DNA of 64,000 nucleotides from Camarhynchus parvulus. Taxonomy: Eukaryota; Chordata; Aves; Passeriformes; Thraupidae. The stretch lies in assembly GCF_901933205.1 (NCBI RefSeq), contig NC_044574.1, forward strand, positions 20,879,733 to 20,943,732. The letters run 5' to 3'. Of this stretch, positions 12,278-23,578 are shown piece by piece (within the stretch, counting starts at the first letter, position 1; each line of letters opens with the position of its first letter). A model generated the notes under the pieces. That model saw only the letters and a list, made by a program, of their open reading frames with translations. It was not told where the DNA came from and did not search any database. The position numbers were made by a program, and so were the translations under genes.

Positions 12278-13630
12278 CTCTATGATCATTTTTGTCATGT
12301 CTTACTCCAATACAGTTTTTCTTATTTTCTGTTTCTGCTGATTAATAAAAAGATATAGATTAAATAACCATTTTCTTACTACAAGAGTATTGAAAATCTT
12401 TTTAAGCCTCTAAATATTTTGAATTTTGTAATTTAAAAATTTAAATTAAAATACACCAAGTATTAATAGGAAGTGGCACACTTGCAACAAAAATTTCAGA
12501 TGTTTTATTTTCTTTCTTCATATTTATAACTATTTTGCAAAAGAGATATCATAGATATTACATATCTATATCTATATTTATTGAATATTTATATAGAAAT
12601 ATAATACTTTGTATTGTTATATATAAAATAGTAATTTATTTTATAACTACTATTGAATATAGTAATTCAAATAAAGCAATAATTAATCCTGGCAGAAGCA
12701 TAAGCATAGTAAATATTTTGTTTCATCTTTCATTTGCTTGAATGAATGTTCAGCATAAGTTTTCCACTACACTGTTTTAGTATGCTTAATAAAAAAATTG
12801 TTATAATAGACAAAAAAAAGAAACTGCAAGAAATTGCCTCTTTCATGTATCTCAGAAATGTTAAAATAGTTCATTTTGTGATGCTTTTTTTATATTGCTG
12901 AATATGTATAGTAAGAAAATATTTTAGCAAGCATCAGATCAAATAATTTACTTCTAATATCTATTATTAGTGTAAAGCACAAAAAATCATAAAAATGCAG
13001 CCAACATGCACATATGTACTGCAATAAAATAACAAATGTTTTTTCTTTCAAATCTTTACAAATTACTTAGTATTTTTTTTCAAAATATCATTATATGATT
13101 TTAAAAATATATGAATAGTGAATCCTTTCATTTAGAAAAAACAGGACACACTTAGAAGCTGAAGTGAAAGAATCCAAGATTGTTAGAAGGAATAAAACCA
13201 GAAGATGCATGTGAGAAATGAAGGATACAGACGAGTTCTGGTAACACTCTCCTAGCTGAATGTAATGGTGGTCATTTCCCCCACAGCATTTTCATCATGT
13301 ATTCTTACTTATGAACAGCTACAGCATTAGTGTTCTGTTAGGCAGTTCTATTTTCCATTACTGCAGTCTCCCATCGACATTTTATGACCATCTGTAAAAT
13401 CAGTTGTGTCCGAAAGAAAGCTGTCTGCAGTAAATTTATTTATTGAAAGGTTGTGGCAAGACTCTGCTTTTAGATGTAAAACTTAAATCATCTTTCAACA
13501 AACAAGCTAACCAAAATAAAACTTGCAGGGTTTCCAGATATTGCCACTGAGTCGTTTGACTGACTTGTTCTGATGCTGTGAAACCTGCAGCTTCATTCAG
13601 TCATACAGACCAAAGAGTACTTGCTATGTT

Positions 13631-13669
13631 TATTCTCAATTCAGAAGGCCTATTCTCAATTCAGACGGC
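13631..13669. repeat. Imperfect tandem duplication of ~19 bases
   Basis: 'TATTCTCAATTCAGAAGGCC' is followed at once by 'TATTCTCAATTCAGACGGCT'. It is a recent local duplication just upstream of the CpG-rich island. Confidence 0.85.
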
Positions 13670-13851
13670 TCCTTCCGGACGATGTATGGGGAAGCAAACA
13701 ACTTGTATTTCCTATCTCAGCCCATTCCTTTGAACAACAGTTGCAGCATAACATATCAAAACACTTTACAATACTGATTTTTTTTTCTCTACATGTTATC
13801 ATTTTTCTAAAACAGGGAAAGGGACCAATCTGACTCTTCTTTATGCCCCAG

Positions 13852-14172
13852 CACGTGTAACCCATGCGGTGCAGAATGGCTGCAGGGGCTGTGCCCGCGC
13901 TGGGAGCGCTGTCCCCGGGAGGCTCCGCCTGGCACTCGAGCGGGGCAGAGAAAGCGGCCGCGGCCGGGCTGCCAGCGACCGCCCTGCCGGCGGGGCAGAT
14001 CCCCTGTGCCCGGGGGGAAATGCCCAGGAAATCGGGCTGTGGGAGGAGCTTTAGTACATCAAACCAGTGAATGCACCGCCACTGCAAGCCGGCGTCGTTT
14101 TGTTTGGCCGGCAGCAGGGGCATCCAGCTGCTGCCGCTCGGAAATCGCGCCTAACCTACCGCAGAGACGGAT
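13852..14172. promoter_or_regulatory. Short CpG island in AT-rich surroundings
   Basis: A hand count gives about 30 CpG dinucleotides in ~320 bp. GCGGCCGC (13954-13961) and several CCGG, CGCG and CGGC clusters are present. CpG is scarce in the flanking kilobases. A CCAAT box lies just upstream (near 13828). Such islands in birds usually mark promoters. There is no recognisable downstream coding exon, so a non-coding RNA promoter, an orphan island or a GC-rich repeat fragment are all possible. An antisense open frame of 155 codons (13656-14123) crosses it but extends into AT-rich DNA and matches nothing I know. Confidence 0.6.
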
Positions 14173-14234
14173 GTACAGGTCTATGGACTCAAATGTGAGA
14201 ATTCATGAATTTCAGATGTCTATATTAAAGCCTT

Positions 14235-14560
14235 ATAGAATCGTAGAATCGTTTAGGTCAAGATCATTATGTTCAACCTGTACCCTAGGACTTCAAAGTC
14301 GACTGCTAAGCCATGACTCTCAACATGTCTTTTAAATACTTCTGGGGCTTGTGACTCAACCACTTCCCTGGGAAACTCTTCCAGTGTTGACAACCTTTTC
14401 AGGTTGTCAGGACTTTTCAGGGAAGACATCTTCCCTTACATCAATTCTAAACCTATCTTGGGGCAACTTGAGGCCATTTCCTCTCATCCTATTACTTGTT
14501 ACATGAGAGAACAGACTGACCCCACCTTGCTACAACTTCCTTACAGCAGGCGCATATGCT
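14235..14560 (-). mobile_element. CR1 LINE 3' fragment (antisense)
   Basis: The CR1 3' end begins at 14235 with 'ATAGAATCGTAGAATCG' and proceeds on the minus strand. Signature blocks seen in reverse complement include 'CTCAACCACTTCCCTGGG', 'TTTTCAGGGAAGACATCTTCCC' and 'AACTTGAGGCCATTTCCTCT'. It covers the 3' UTR and the last part of ORF2 and is moderately diverged. Confidence 0.88.
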
Positions 14561-15589
14561 TTTTATTTGCAGGGGGTTTTGACCTTTTTTCTTTAGCTTT
14601 TCTCAGACATTTTAGTCTATTATCAAGTTATAATTTGACCAAGTTGTAACCCATCAGTACTATATCACTACAATCCATTTGTCTTTAAAATTTCTTTTTA
14701 TTAAGAACTTGCATAGGACCAAGGACTTTGAACTGCCATAGAAAAAGGTTCAAAGGATTATATATGAAAGAGATCCAAATACTGGTGTAATAAGTTAGGA
14801 GAGAAATGCTCATCAGCTAGAGACAAATTGTACCAGAGAGATTGAAATATGGATGATAAATCACATATGCAGAAAAAGATTCCTCACTGCTCCCCTTACA
14901 AGTAAACAAAAATCCTTAAATTACCTTTCTTGTTTTTTTTTTTTCCCTTCGGTAGGCTTAGCACTTTGTGTCTGAGAAATTAGTTTGACAAGGAATTTGA
15001 GTTTACATATGCCAGATGATGCTAAGTGGGCAATGAATGTTATTTCTGTCTTGGTTCATGTATTTTTAAAATATACTGTATTAAACACATCTACCTTTAA
15101 AATGGAAAATACATAATTTATAAATATATGTACTTATAATGGGAGAGTAGTAGAACACTCTTCTACAAATGAGAAATATTTATTCTCTCTGCAACACAAA
15201 ATTACACTTCTCCATGGAGGGCTCTTCCCTTTCACGTGCCATATCATTGGCTGTCAGGACTATGCTTGGGCATGATATGCAGAATTCCTGTTTTGGAGAG
15301 TCTGACATTTACATTTTCTGTACTGATACTGACCATGCACCTAATGAGAGATGGAGACAACAGATCCTCACTCCAGGGAGATAATGCCTTGCAAGCAGCC
15401 TCCCACACACTTCTGGTTAATCTCTGACTTCAGCTTAGGAGAAAGAAGAGACAATATGATGACATATTAATCTCTTCATTGACAAAATATTTTGTTTTCT
15501 TAATTAATGTTTCATCAGTCCAATTTACGTCATTAAACAAAAAAGTGTTATTTATAACTTTGTCTAAAATGCTCTAGTAAAGATGCTTC
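14561..15589. other. Unique non-coding sequence
   Basis: Nothing recognisable. A short GC-richer patch around 15200-15420 carries overlapping open frames of 63-71 codons with no known similarity. Confidence 0.45.
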
Positions 15590-15830
15590 CTGTTGAAGGT
15601 GGAAACAGACTCAGAGGTGTCCATCAAAAGCATGAGGGGCAAAAACCTAGAAGATTTGAAAGAATACCTACCACAATTAGAACTGTCAAACACAGGCTGC
15701 CCAGCAACACTGTGGAAACCATGGCCTTGGGGTGATAGACAGCCTGACCTAAATTAGTCCTGTCTTTGAGAGGTGGATTGGACAAGATGACCTTTAGTAT
15801 CTTTGACAGCAGATCTCATTCATTCTCTGA
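15590..15830 (+). mobile_element. CR1 LINE 3' fragment
   Basis: Degraded CR1 3' region. It has the 'TTGGACAAGATGACCTTTAGTATC' type block that precedes the CR1 end, with upstream 'CAGGCTGCCCAGCAACACTGTGG'. The tail repeat is nearly lost. Confidence 0.75.
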
Positions 15831-16756
15831 ACATATTTATACTGTGGTCATTGCCATGGCATCTGAGTGCAAAAAGCGCTAGCATTTAAGTGATAACATA
15901 TAAATTTCTTACAGGTATACTTATATTTTACAACATGACATAGTCTAAAGAAATTATAATAAGATACAAGACATATAAAAATAGAATTTTTTTAACAAAA
16001 GAATTTCTTTCAACCAGTAGAACTTAGGTTCTTGTTTCATAGTCCTGCATTCTTGACAGAGACCTCAATTTTTCCTAAATGCATGTTCTCAAAAAAGAAA
16101 TCAAATCAGCTTAAAACTAACTCCTTTAATAATATACATAATGCTAAGAAAATCTTGATCTCTGTTAAAATAATTATACTTTTTATCCCAGTAATGGAAA
16201 CTGCCTGGGCTGATAAATTCATTTTACAACATTAGCAGGTCTGAAAGCCTTTAGATCTAGGTTTGTATTTCATCTAGTTTTTTGTGTCACACATACAGAA
16301 AGCATATTTCTGAGTCCTGGTAGCTTTGAAAAACCTTAGAATATAAGAAATAATAAACACTGACTTCTTTAAAGCATTTATTCCTGAGACTTTACAGTGA
16401 TTATGCTGACAAATATTTGAGGATCATAAAAGGGAAAGAAAGTCACTGAATTCTAATCAACATATCATCTACTTCTTTCCAGAATTACTCTTTGTGTATT
16501 TGTAGGAAAGAAAAATACAGAGATGATAATACTAAAAGAAAATATCTATTTATTAAAAATCATTGTTTGAAATCTAATTTGTAAAGACATTATCACTACG
16601 CTTCACTTCTGGAATTTTTTTTTGTTAGAGACTGAATTTTCTAGTTGTGCAAATAACACCTAATGTAGAAATAACTCCATTACCACATGAAGAAATTCAA
16701 ATAATCTTTCCTTTCGGAGTGCAAGAACTCTCTGGAGAAAATGTAATGCACTTCAC
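15831..16756. other. Unique AT-rich non-coding sequence
   Basis: No recognisable feature; only short chance open frames. Confidence 0.45.
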
Positions 16757-17345
16757 AAGGTCAAGAAGTGGTCCCGTGTGAGCCCCATGGGGTTCAACAG
16801 AGCCAAATGCGGGGTTCTGCAGCTGGTTTGGCAATCCCTGATACTAATACTGGGGGATGAAGGGTTTGCTAGCAGCTCTGCCAAGAAGGAATTGGGGATG
16901 CTGGGGTGAGCATGAGCAGACAATGTGCACTTGCAACTCAGAGAGACAACTGCTTCCAGGTCTGCATCAACAGAAGCTTGGCAAGAAGGGTGAGGAAGGT
17001 GGTTCCTCCACTCTTCTCTCTTCTGGTGAGACCCCACCTGGAGTACTGAGTCCTGCTCTGGACTTAGTACAGGAAAAACATGGGTCTGTTAGGGAGGAGG
17101 GCTGCTGGATGGGACCATGGGAGCCTGGAGAAGATAAGGCTCTGGGGAGAGGTTATTTGTAGGGTTTTGATACTTGAAGGAGGCTAGTAAGAACACTTCA
17201 ATAGAGGGTAGATTTAGATTAGATATAAGGAAGATTTTTTTTTTTTACAGTGAGGGTGGTAAAACACTGGAACAAGTTGCAGAGAGGTGTCAGATGTTCT
17301 ATGACTGGAGATGTTCTTGGTCAGGTTGGATGATGTTTTGAGATT
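16757..17345 (+). mobile_element. CR1 LINE fragment, ORF2 C-terminal part
   Basis: It matches the C-terminal half of CR1 ORF2 and the start of the 3' UTR. Landmarks are an FNRAKC-like motif near 16793, 'VRPHLEY' followed by a stop (17026-17049), and the 'RLDIRK' type region at 17205-17235 broken by a poly-T run. The normal tail is absent. Several frameshifts and stops are present. Confidence 0.85.
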
Positions 17346-17723
17346 GTAATAGGTGCTCCAGAAATTATATAACAGTGAAAGGAAGAAGCATATTTCAATT
17401 CCTCTGGCATCAGTATCCAAAAAGGGATACAACCCCTCCCTCCTCTTAAGGAGGAATTACTGAACATGAAGAAAAAAGATAAAAGAAACAACACCTAGAA
17501 GGTAATTAGGCCTCTCTGTTGGTAAGTGGAGGCTTATTGAGTGGTGATAGTAGCCCATACATTTTAATTAAAGATCCTAATGTAAATATCTTAGGTTTCA
17601 ATGTTTTAAACAGATGACCCTGCCAAATGCTGATATTTGGTCCTCAGGTTCAGACATCAATCCCAACCTTGGTAGAAACTCAGGGTCTACCATGTATGTA
17701 CTAATGATGATGCCTTGAGAGGC
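17346..17723. other. Unique sequence between CR1 and an antisense LTR
   Basis: No recognised gene. Some of 17620-17723 could belong to the adjacent LTR element, whose boundary is uncertain. Confidence 0.4.
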
Positions 17724-18158
17724 TGATCTGGAACAGAGACTAGACAGAGTTAAGGGAATAAAGTAGGTATGTATTAAAAGACCTTAAAAGGATACACCTT
17801 GGGCAGTACAAGAGCCTGGCCCAGGCTCTGACCAAGGTGGATGCAAGATGGACAACCAGTCGAGAGTTTTCACGCTTTTATAAGTTTTGGTCCATTTACA
17901 TGTTGGGGTTAATTGTCCAGTTGGAGCTTCAGGTTACAAAGTCCCAGCCTCCCAGATTGCTTTCTTCAGTTTGCTGTCGTTTACACTTTTTGGGCCAGAG
18001 GCTGTAACAGTGTCCTTGGTTCTTGGGCTGCAAAAGGATTGTTTTGTCTAACTAAGCTGTGAAGAGAATTTACTAACACGTAATATGAAGTTCAGAGTTA
18101 CACACCAAGGCAGTACAGAATCTGGAAAATATGAAAGCTAGAACTTAAGGCAACAACA
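17724..18158 (-). mobile_element. Retroviral LTR, antisense
   Basis: Read on the minus strand, the block starts TGTTGTTG and ends CCAGATCA, giving TG...CA ends. It has a TATA box (complement of TTTTATAAG near 17877-17885) and a polyadenylation-like region near 17745-17780, in the right order for U3-R-U5. The sequence resembles LTRs I associate with passerine ERVs, but this was not searched. No matching short duplication flanks these ends, so boundaries are approximate. Its orientation is opposite to the pol remnant that follows. Confidence 0.6.
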
Positions 18159-18199
18159 ATGACTGTGGCCAATGCACTCCCTCATGGAAAAATTACTAA

Positions 18200-18925
18200 T
18201 GATTTCTGTGGTGGCACAAAATGGAATTTCTGAAATCACGACTGGGAAACAAAAAATAATCTCCAGAACTCAGTCCCCATATAACTCAGCTGTCTGGCCA
18301 GCTGGGAAAGCAGACAGGAGGTGGTATTTAACAATTGATTATTAGTATCTGAGTGCTAGTACAGCCATGCTAACAGCTGCTGTACCAAACATTGCAAATA
18401 TGACTGCTACTTTGAAAGCAGCTGCACACTCATTGATGGTGATGCTAGGTATAAAAAATATATTCTTTATGGTTCCCTAGAAGGAGGAGGATAAAGAGAG
18501 GTTTCCTTTCATTTGGCAGGGAGTACAATACACCTTTAGCAGACTCCCACAGAGATATAAATATTCACCTATAATTGCTCATGCTGCACTTGCCGAACTT
18601 TTGCAGAGAGACTCACTCCCCCAAGATGTGAAACTGTGACAAAATATATGGATGATATTCTGATTGGAGAAACTTCCCCTGAGAAGATGGGGGGAGCGGC
18701 AGCAGCAATATGGCAAGCAGTAAATAATGCAGAAATTGAAATTCCATATGAAAAAATCTGGGACCAAGTAAAGAAGGGCAAAACCTGAGTGAGGAAGTTG
18801 AGCATAAAGAGTCAGTAAAAATTTTAACTGAAGAATTAAAAAAATATCAGTCACTGGGACCAGTACACTCACACACCCCTATTACAGCTGAATGGGGTTT
18901 CTATATTTTGTTATAGCACATATCC
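18200..18925 (+). pseudogene. pol: Decayed ERV reverse transcriptase (pol)
   Basis: This is a broken retroviral pol segment. QSPYNSAVWP (18271-18300), an 'LTAAVPNIA' motif (near 18373-18400), a 'QYTFSRLPQ' motif (near 18530-18556) and the catalytic box YMDD (18645-18656) appear in order. Together they define the palm and fingers of a retroviral reverse transcriptase. The 'SPYNSxVWP' and 'LTAAVP' forms fit ERVL-like (class III) elements best, from family knowledge. Frames are interrupted: TAG near 18348, a stop and extra base just before YMDD (18637-18642), and another stop near 18786. It cannot encode an active enzyme. Gag, protease, RNase H, integrase and env are not visible. The 3' part (18690-18890) does not follow the usual order, suggesting an internal deletion. 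Confidence 0.8.
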
Positions 18926-21900
18926 TTGGCATGTGTAGAAATAACCTTAATTTTTATGATAATAAATATTACTCAAATTAAAAAATATGGTTTTCTCATC
19001 AAATTTAATTTAACAGAAGTCTGACAAATGTTTGACCTCAAGTTAGTATGGTTCTTTGTGTAGAATTCATTGCTTCCCCTCCCTCCTCCTCACCCTTTTC
19101 TTTTCTTAAACCTGAACTCACTTAGGGAAGGGCAAGATTTCCAGTAGGTGAATATTTACAAGAATAGGTCTGGAATTTGCTTCATTTAAGGAATTTGTAC
19201 TTCTGCATTTCATATTTCTTGTCCAGGATTTTATTCTAGAACTATATTACATACATAAGAAGCAAATTATAGTAATATGCTGAGTAATGTGTGGAAGGTC
19301 AACAGACAGCTTGTATTTTTACCCTTTCCATTTTGCTAATTGATCTATTTGAACAATTTCCCTTTTTTTATTCTTATATGAAACTTTAGTTTTCGAAATC
19401 TCAGATAACCAAATTGGAATAATAATTAATAGTGTACCTAGGTGCTTCTGTATTACCTATATTGTGATTCAGATTTTATCCAGAACTTTGTATTCACTGC
19501 ATGAGGCTGTTATGCCTGTTTAAAGTACCCATTGCTCTTCTTTTGGATCTGTTTCACTTCTTTGGACCAGTGCCTAAACTGAGTATTTCTATTGAAATGA
19601 CAAAAATCTTAGCTTTGGCACTTAACAAACTACAATTAAAGTGACACACTATAGTCTCATGAACTTTGTTAAACCAATTAGTGAAGGATACTCCTACATT
19701 TTCTTCTCAAAATAGTGAAATAAATTCAAAAACTCCATCAGCTGGTTGATCAAGAGTTCCAAATGATGCCTACTCCCAATGACATAAATTTTTAATTCCC
19801 ATTGATTTTTTTAGTGTTAAAATATCCTACAATAATAAATGAGAAAAAATTGTCCACTAAACTTAATATTTAGCATTAAACTTTTGATTTTGTTCTTACT
19901 AGTGAATAACTCTTAACTTGCATAGAATTAGATTTGGAACTGAGAAAAACATGGAGGATACAAGCACTATGATCTAATTAATACCTAACTGTCCTATCTA
20001 AAAAACAAAATAAAAAACCTCACAAAAAGGTTCTTAGAGAATAAACCATTATATTCTATCTATAAATGTCTTCTGGAAAATGTGTTTTACAGTAGTTTAA
20101 TATAATGTGTCACAGTGTAGCCCCATTAATTATGCTGTGAAGCAGTGAGAGGTTGAAAAATCTGTATAGGTCTGGTATGACAGAAATTACATTTTTAATA
20201 GTTACATAGAAGATAAAATTAGGTTTAAAAAGTCTTCACTGTTTTCTAGTCTCCTACAAGAGCCAATAGTTGAAAAAATTCCCAAACTATGAATTCAAAC
20301 AACCCATAGAAATTAGGAAGACCTCCTCCCATCCTTGCATTCTTTATTAACTGTGTGTGAGAGTGATTTGGTAATCTGAGACATCTGGCAGCCCAACAGG
20401 CATGTACAAATCCCACCTGCAGGTAGAAGTGCTTCTCTGCTTACAAATGACAATATACACTAAATTGTGGTATAAACATGTAATTATGTTATTATTTTTT
20501 TGTCTTGTATGTAAGTGGGTACAAAGAATAAAATTGATTTCTTATTCCTTCTCCACTAAATCAGTTCTTAAATCCCACAACACCAAGTGATGGCACTTGA
20601 GAAAGCCTTTGAGAAAGGGATGGTATGTTTTATTTTTACTCTGTGTTCCATTTTCTTTGGTGTTTTCCTTATTCTTTGAGACTATTCAGTATTACCAAAA
20701 CCTGGGTCAAGCATAAAAAAACCCAATCACAACAATGATTGCATGTCAAACAATGTATGCATGACATCCAGATTGCAAAATGGTCTGGTACCAAAAGATT
20801 TGGATTGGAATTGGATTTGCTGCATAGGAAAACCACCAGATTTAACCTAACATAAATATCTGTTTCTGCTCCTAAAAAAACAGAGTATGTTTAATATAAA
20901 TAATAAATGATATTGAATAAGTTATAATCCATATTTACTATATGTTACATTTTTCATTTCAGAAAAGATCTTGAAGCTCTGCATGATGATATGCAGTAAG
21001 CAGAACACACTCATCTCACTTAGGCTGTGAATCAAAACAAAAATTCTGTGGGAGTACACCATGCCTCATAATGATAAAACCATGATACAGCCTCAGATAC
21101 ATGATTATTTGCACGCTATTTCCCATTCTGTAAAGTGAGATCTATTGAATAAAACATGGTCTAAAATGTTTTTCAGGCAACAAGAAATTGCAGAGTTTCT
21201 GGACTGCATATGAAGGAAGCCATTCTACTTTCAAGGACAGAAACTACTGAAAATACATTATGTTTGCATCTTTAAAGGAAAGGGGAACACCCTCTCCTTG
21301 ATATAGAACCTAATAGTTTGGCATCATGCTCTGGCGTCAGTTTCTGTGTATACAGAAAAGCATTCAGTATATAATCATTAAATTCTACAGTCCTTCAGGC
21401 CCTAATACAGGAGCTGTAGTACAGAATATAGTTTTAATGTACTTTTCTTTCTGTGTCTGCTTAGTCAGTCTTATATATCTTCATCTGGAAAATAAGCATA
21501 TGCAAAATAATTTTTTTTTTTGTCTCCAAGCAATTCTATTCTTTGTGGGTCATGATTGGAGTGCAGCCAGAAAACTCTTTGTAGGCAGACAAGTCTGCGG
21601 ACAGCACTGGCTGTGTCACTTTTGAAATCTGTCCTTCAGGACAATATCCTTCCAGAGGATATTCTTTAGGAACAATGCTTTAGTAAAAACACAGATTTCA
21701 ACCTCGTGGAGCTGAACAGCATCTGTTCAATATACTGCTGGACAGTACCCAGTTCCAAATTGTACTTTTACCCGTTTACAACAAGTAATTGCAGTAAACT
21801 GGAGAAATACTAAAACATTCCTTTTCCTGGTCAGAAATTAGGCCTACACTTGGCATGTTCAATCACCTTGTATTCTCTGGGCAGTCGAGAATCAGTCCCC

Positions 21901-22699
21901 ATGCATGCATTCAGGATCAGCTATAATTTTCTGCCACTTAAAATAAGAAGCTAAACCATTTTTTATTACCTGGCATGCCATACCACAGGAAAGAGAGATA
22001 AGGAGCTCAGTTCTGTTTTCTGGTAATCAAAAACTTTGGCAGAAAACAAGCTGCTGCAGCATATTGGACATAGACAGCTGAGAGCCTCTATTGACTTCCA
22101 TCTCTTACTAGTGAAAACAGTAGGCAAAAAAGTAACCAAAAAGAGGAACAATACATATGCATTGTCAGACCTCAGAATAAGTGCAGAACTGCAAATAAAG
22201 ATTCCATTATCTTTCTGTTTATAACTATTGTGTTTGATTTGGAAATAATTCTGAATTGATAAATATAGCCTCCTATTTATTCCTATTTTGCAGTATCACT
22301 TTTGGAAGCGAAACTTCTTTAAAGAAGTCTCTATGGGAAAAAAATGATACCTGAAACACATAGATTATTCAGTTAATTTACCTAATTTTCAAGCATTAAT
22401 TTACAATTCAATACTATTTTATGATTGTGGACAAATATATGTAAGCATGTGAGGTATTAAGGAGGAACAAATTCAGTCTCATACTAAATTTTTGAAGGCA
22501 GATAGAGTTCCTTGACATCAGTCTCATAAATCAGCAATTGACCCAGAAGTATCATGGTATCACTTTGGCCAGGAGCTGAGTTCAGTGCAAATGGGCTAAG
22601 TATGGAGAGCCAGGGTGAAGGGGAGAATGCAAACAAGAACAGACAATAAGATGCCTTTGTGTGAACCACAACCAAAAAGTTAAAACTGAAACTGCTGGA
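18926..22699. other. Unique AT-rich non-coding sequence
   Basis: Nearly 3.8 kb without a recognised gene or repeat. Open frames are short (up to 99 codons at 21326-21625) and T-rich, which readily gives chance hydrophobic peptides. Confidence 0.5.
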
Positions 22700-23066
22700 A
22701 AGGTGGATCACAGAATCATTAGGAACCAGCCTGGCTGGTGGTTTGGGCTGACACCTGGTTTGAAAGACCTTCTGTGAAAGAGGCTGAAGGAATGTGGTTA
22801 TGTGGGCATGGAACGTGGCATGAGGAAGGCAGACCCGTGGGTGTCAGAGGCAGGCAGCTGCCAGGGCCAGACATGGAACCTGCTCAGAGCGTGGCCTTCG
22901 TGGGAAGGTGTCAGCAGATAGTGCATGTCCGGGGGGCAGGAGTTGATGGGGGAAGCTTTTTACTGATACAGACTCTACTCTCTACTGTGGCAGTACCAGT
23001 TGTCCATTTCTTTGGGTCTGGATTGAAGGCACTTGAGACGGTAGTTAGTTCATGTTTGGACTCAGA
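22700..23066. other. Unidentified GC-richer block next to an LTR
   Basis: The composition changes abruptly to GC-rich around 22700-23050. A 115-codon plus-strand open frame (22738-23085) covers it but has no recognised domain and runs into the LTR. It could be ERV internal sequence belonging to the antisense LTR, an older repeat or an exon. No primer-binding site is visible directly inside the LTR end, which argues against the first option. Confidence 0.4.
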
Positions 23067-23578
23067 TGTTTATTATTTCTTATGAATAAAACAGTCTCAC
23101 TACTGTGAGTTCGGCAGCTTTTCATTAAAAGGCACAAAATGGCTAACAATCTCATTACAAGGTCTTTTAAGACTAAACTATCCAATTAAGAACTGACACC
23201 TAGATTATTTTCCCTTTTAACCCAATAACTGATCCCAAAGAGCCCCCACTGCAGACTTTTCTGCCCAATTACAAAATGCCACCCAAACCAAGAAGAAGAA
23301 GGAAGAAGAAGCATGAAGAAGAAACTCAGGATGACATCCTGTGCCCTCCATCTTTCTTCCATCCACAATATCCTAAAAATATCAAAACCTAAATTTCTCA
23401 CCAAGTGATACACTTACACTACTCTCTATAATCTATTTCACACTTTTGTGGATTCTAGTCTATCTTGAAGTCTAGGAACCTTTCTCCATGAATGAGGGTC
23501 AAAGTCAGTGCTCCCCTGGGGGTCATGGCACCCCAGAGCAGAGAGAGAAATATTTTCCTGATGCCCTGGGTTTCCACA
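23067..23578 (-). mobile_element. Retroviral LTR, antisense (512 bp)
   Basis: The minus-strand copy starts TGTGGAAACCCAGGG and ends AAATAATAAACA, a TG...CA pair. An AATAAA signal lies close to the 3' end (complement of TTTATT at 23069-23074). The middle carries a GAA-rich purine tract on the plus strand (23288-23328). The sequence fits an LTR type I associate with passerine genomes, from memory. The flanks (CTCAGA and CTCTAC) share only three bases, so no firm target duplication is seen. No coding region is attached. Confidence 0.7.

Larger units (their letters stand above)
9573..13850. other. Unique AT-rich non-coding sequence with simple repeats
   Basis: No recognisable gene. It contains a CT-rich run (9943-9980) and a C/A-rich low-complexity tract (12179-12277), and is very AT-rich around 12330-13130. 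A splice-donor-like GTAAGT occurs near 11534 after a moderately open stretch, but nothing else supports an exon. A 19-base imperfect direct repeat lies at 13631-13669. Confidence 0.5.

Noticed and set aside
13864..14070. Plus-strand frames of 61-109 codons in the CpG island
   Set aside because: Ala/Gly/Pro-rich peptides expected from GC-rich DNA; overlapping in two frames with no domain.
16753..17037. 94-codon minus-strand frame
   Set aside because: Antisense of a CR1 ORF2 fragment.
22705..22740. ACAGAATCATTAGG resembling the antisense CR1 start
   Set aside because: Similarity stops after about 14 bases; the following sequence does not match the CR1 3' UTR.
22738..23085. 115-codon frame as a host gene
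   Set aside because: No recognised domain, and it ends inside the antisense LTR. Kept only as an unexplained GC-rich block.
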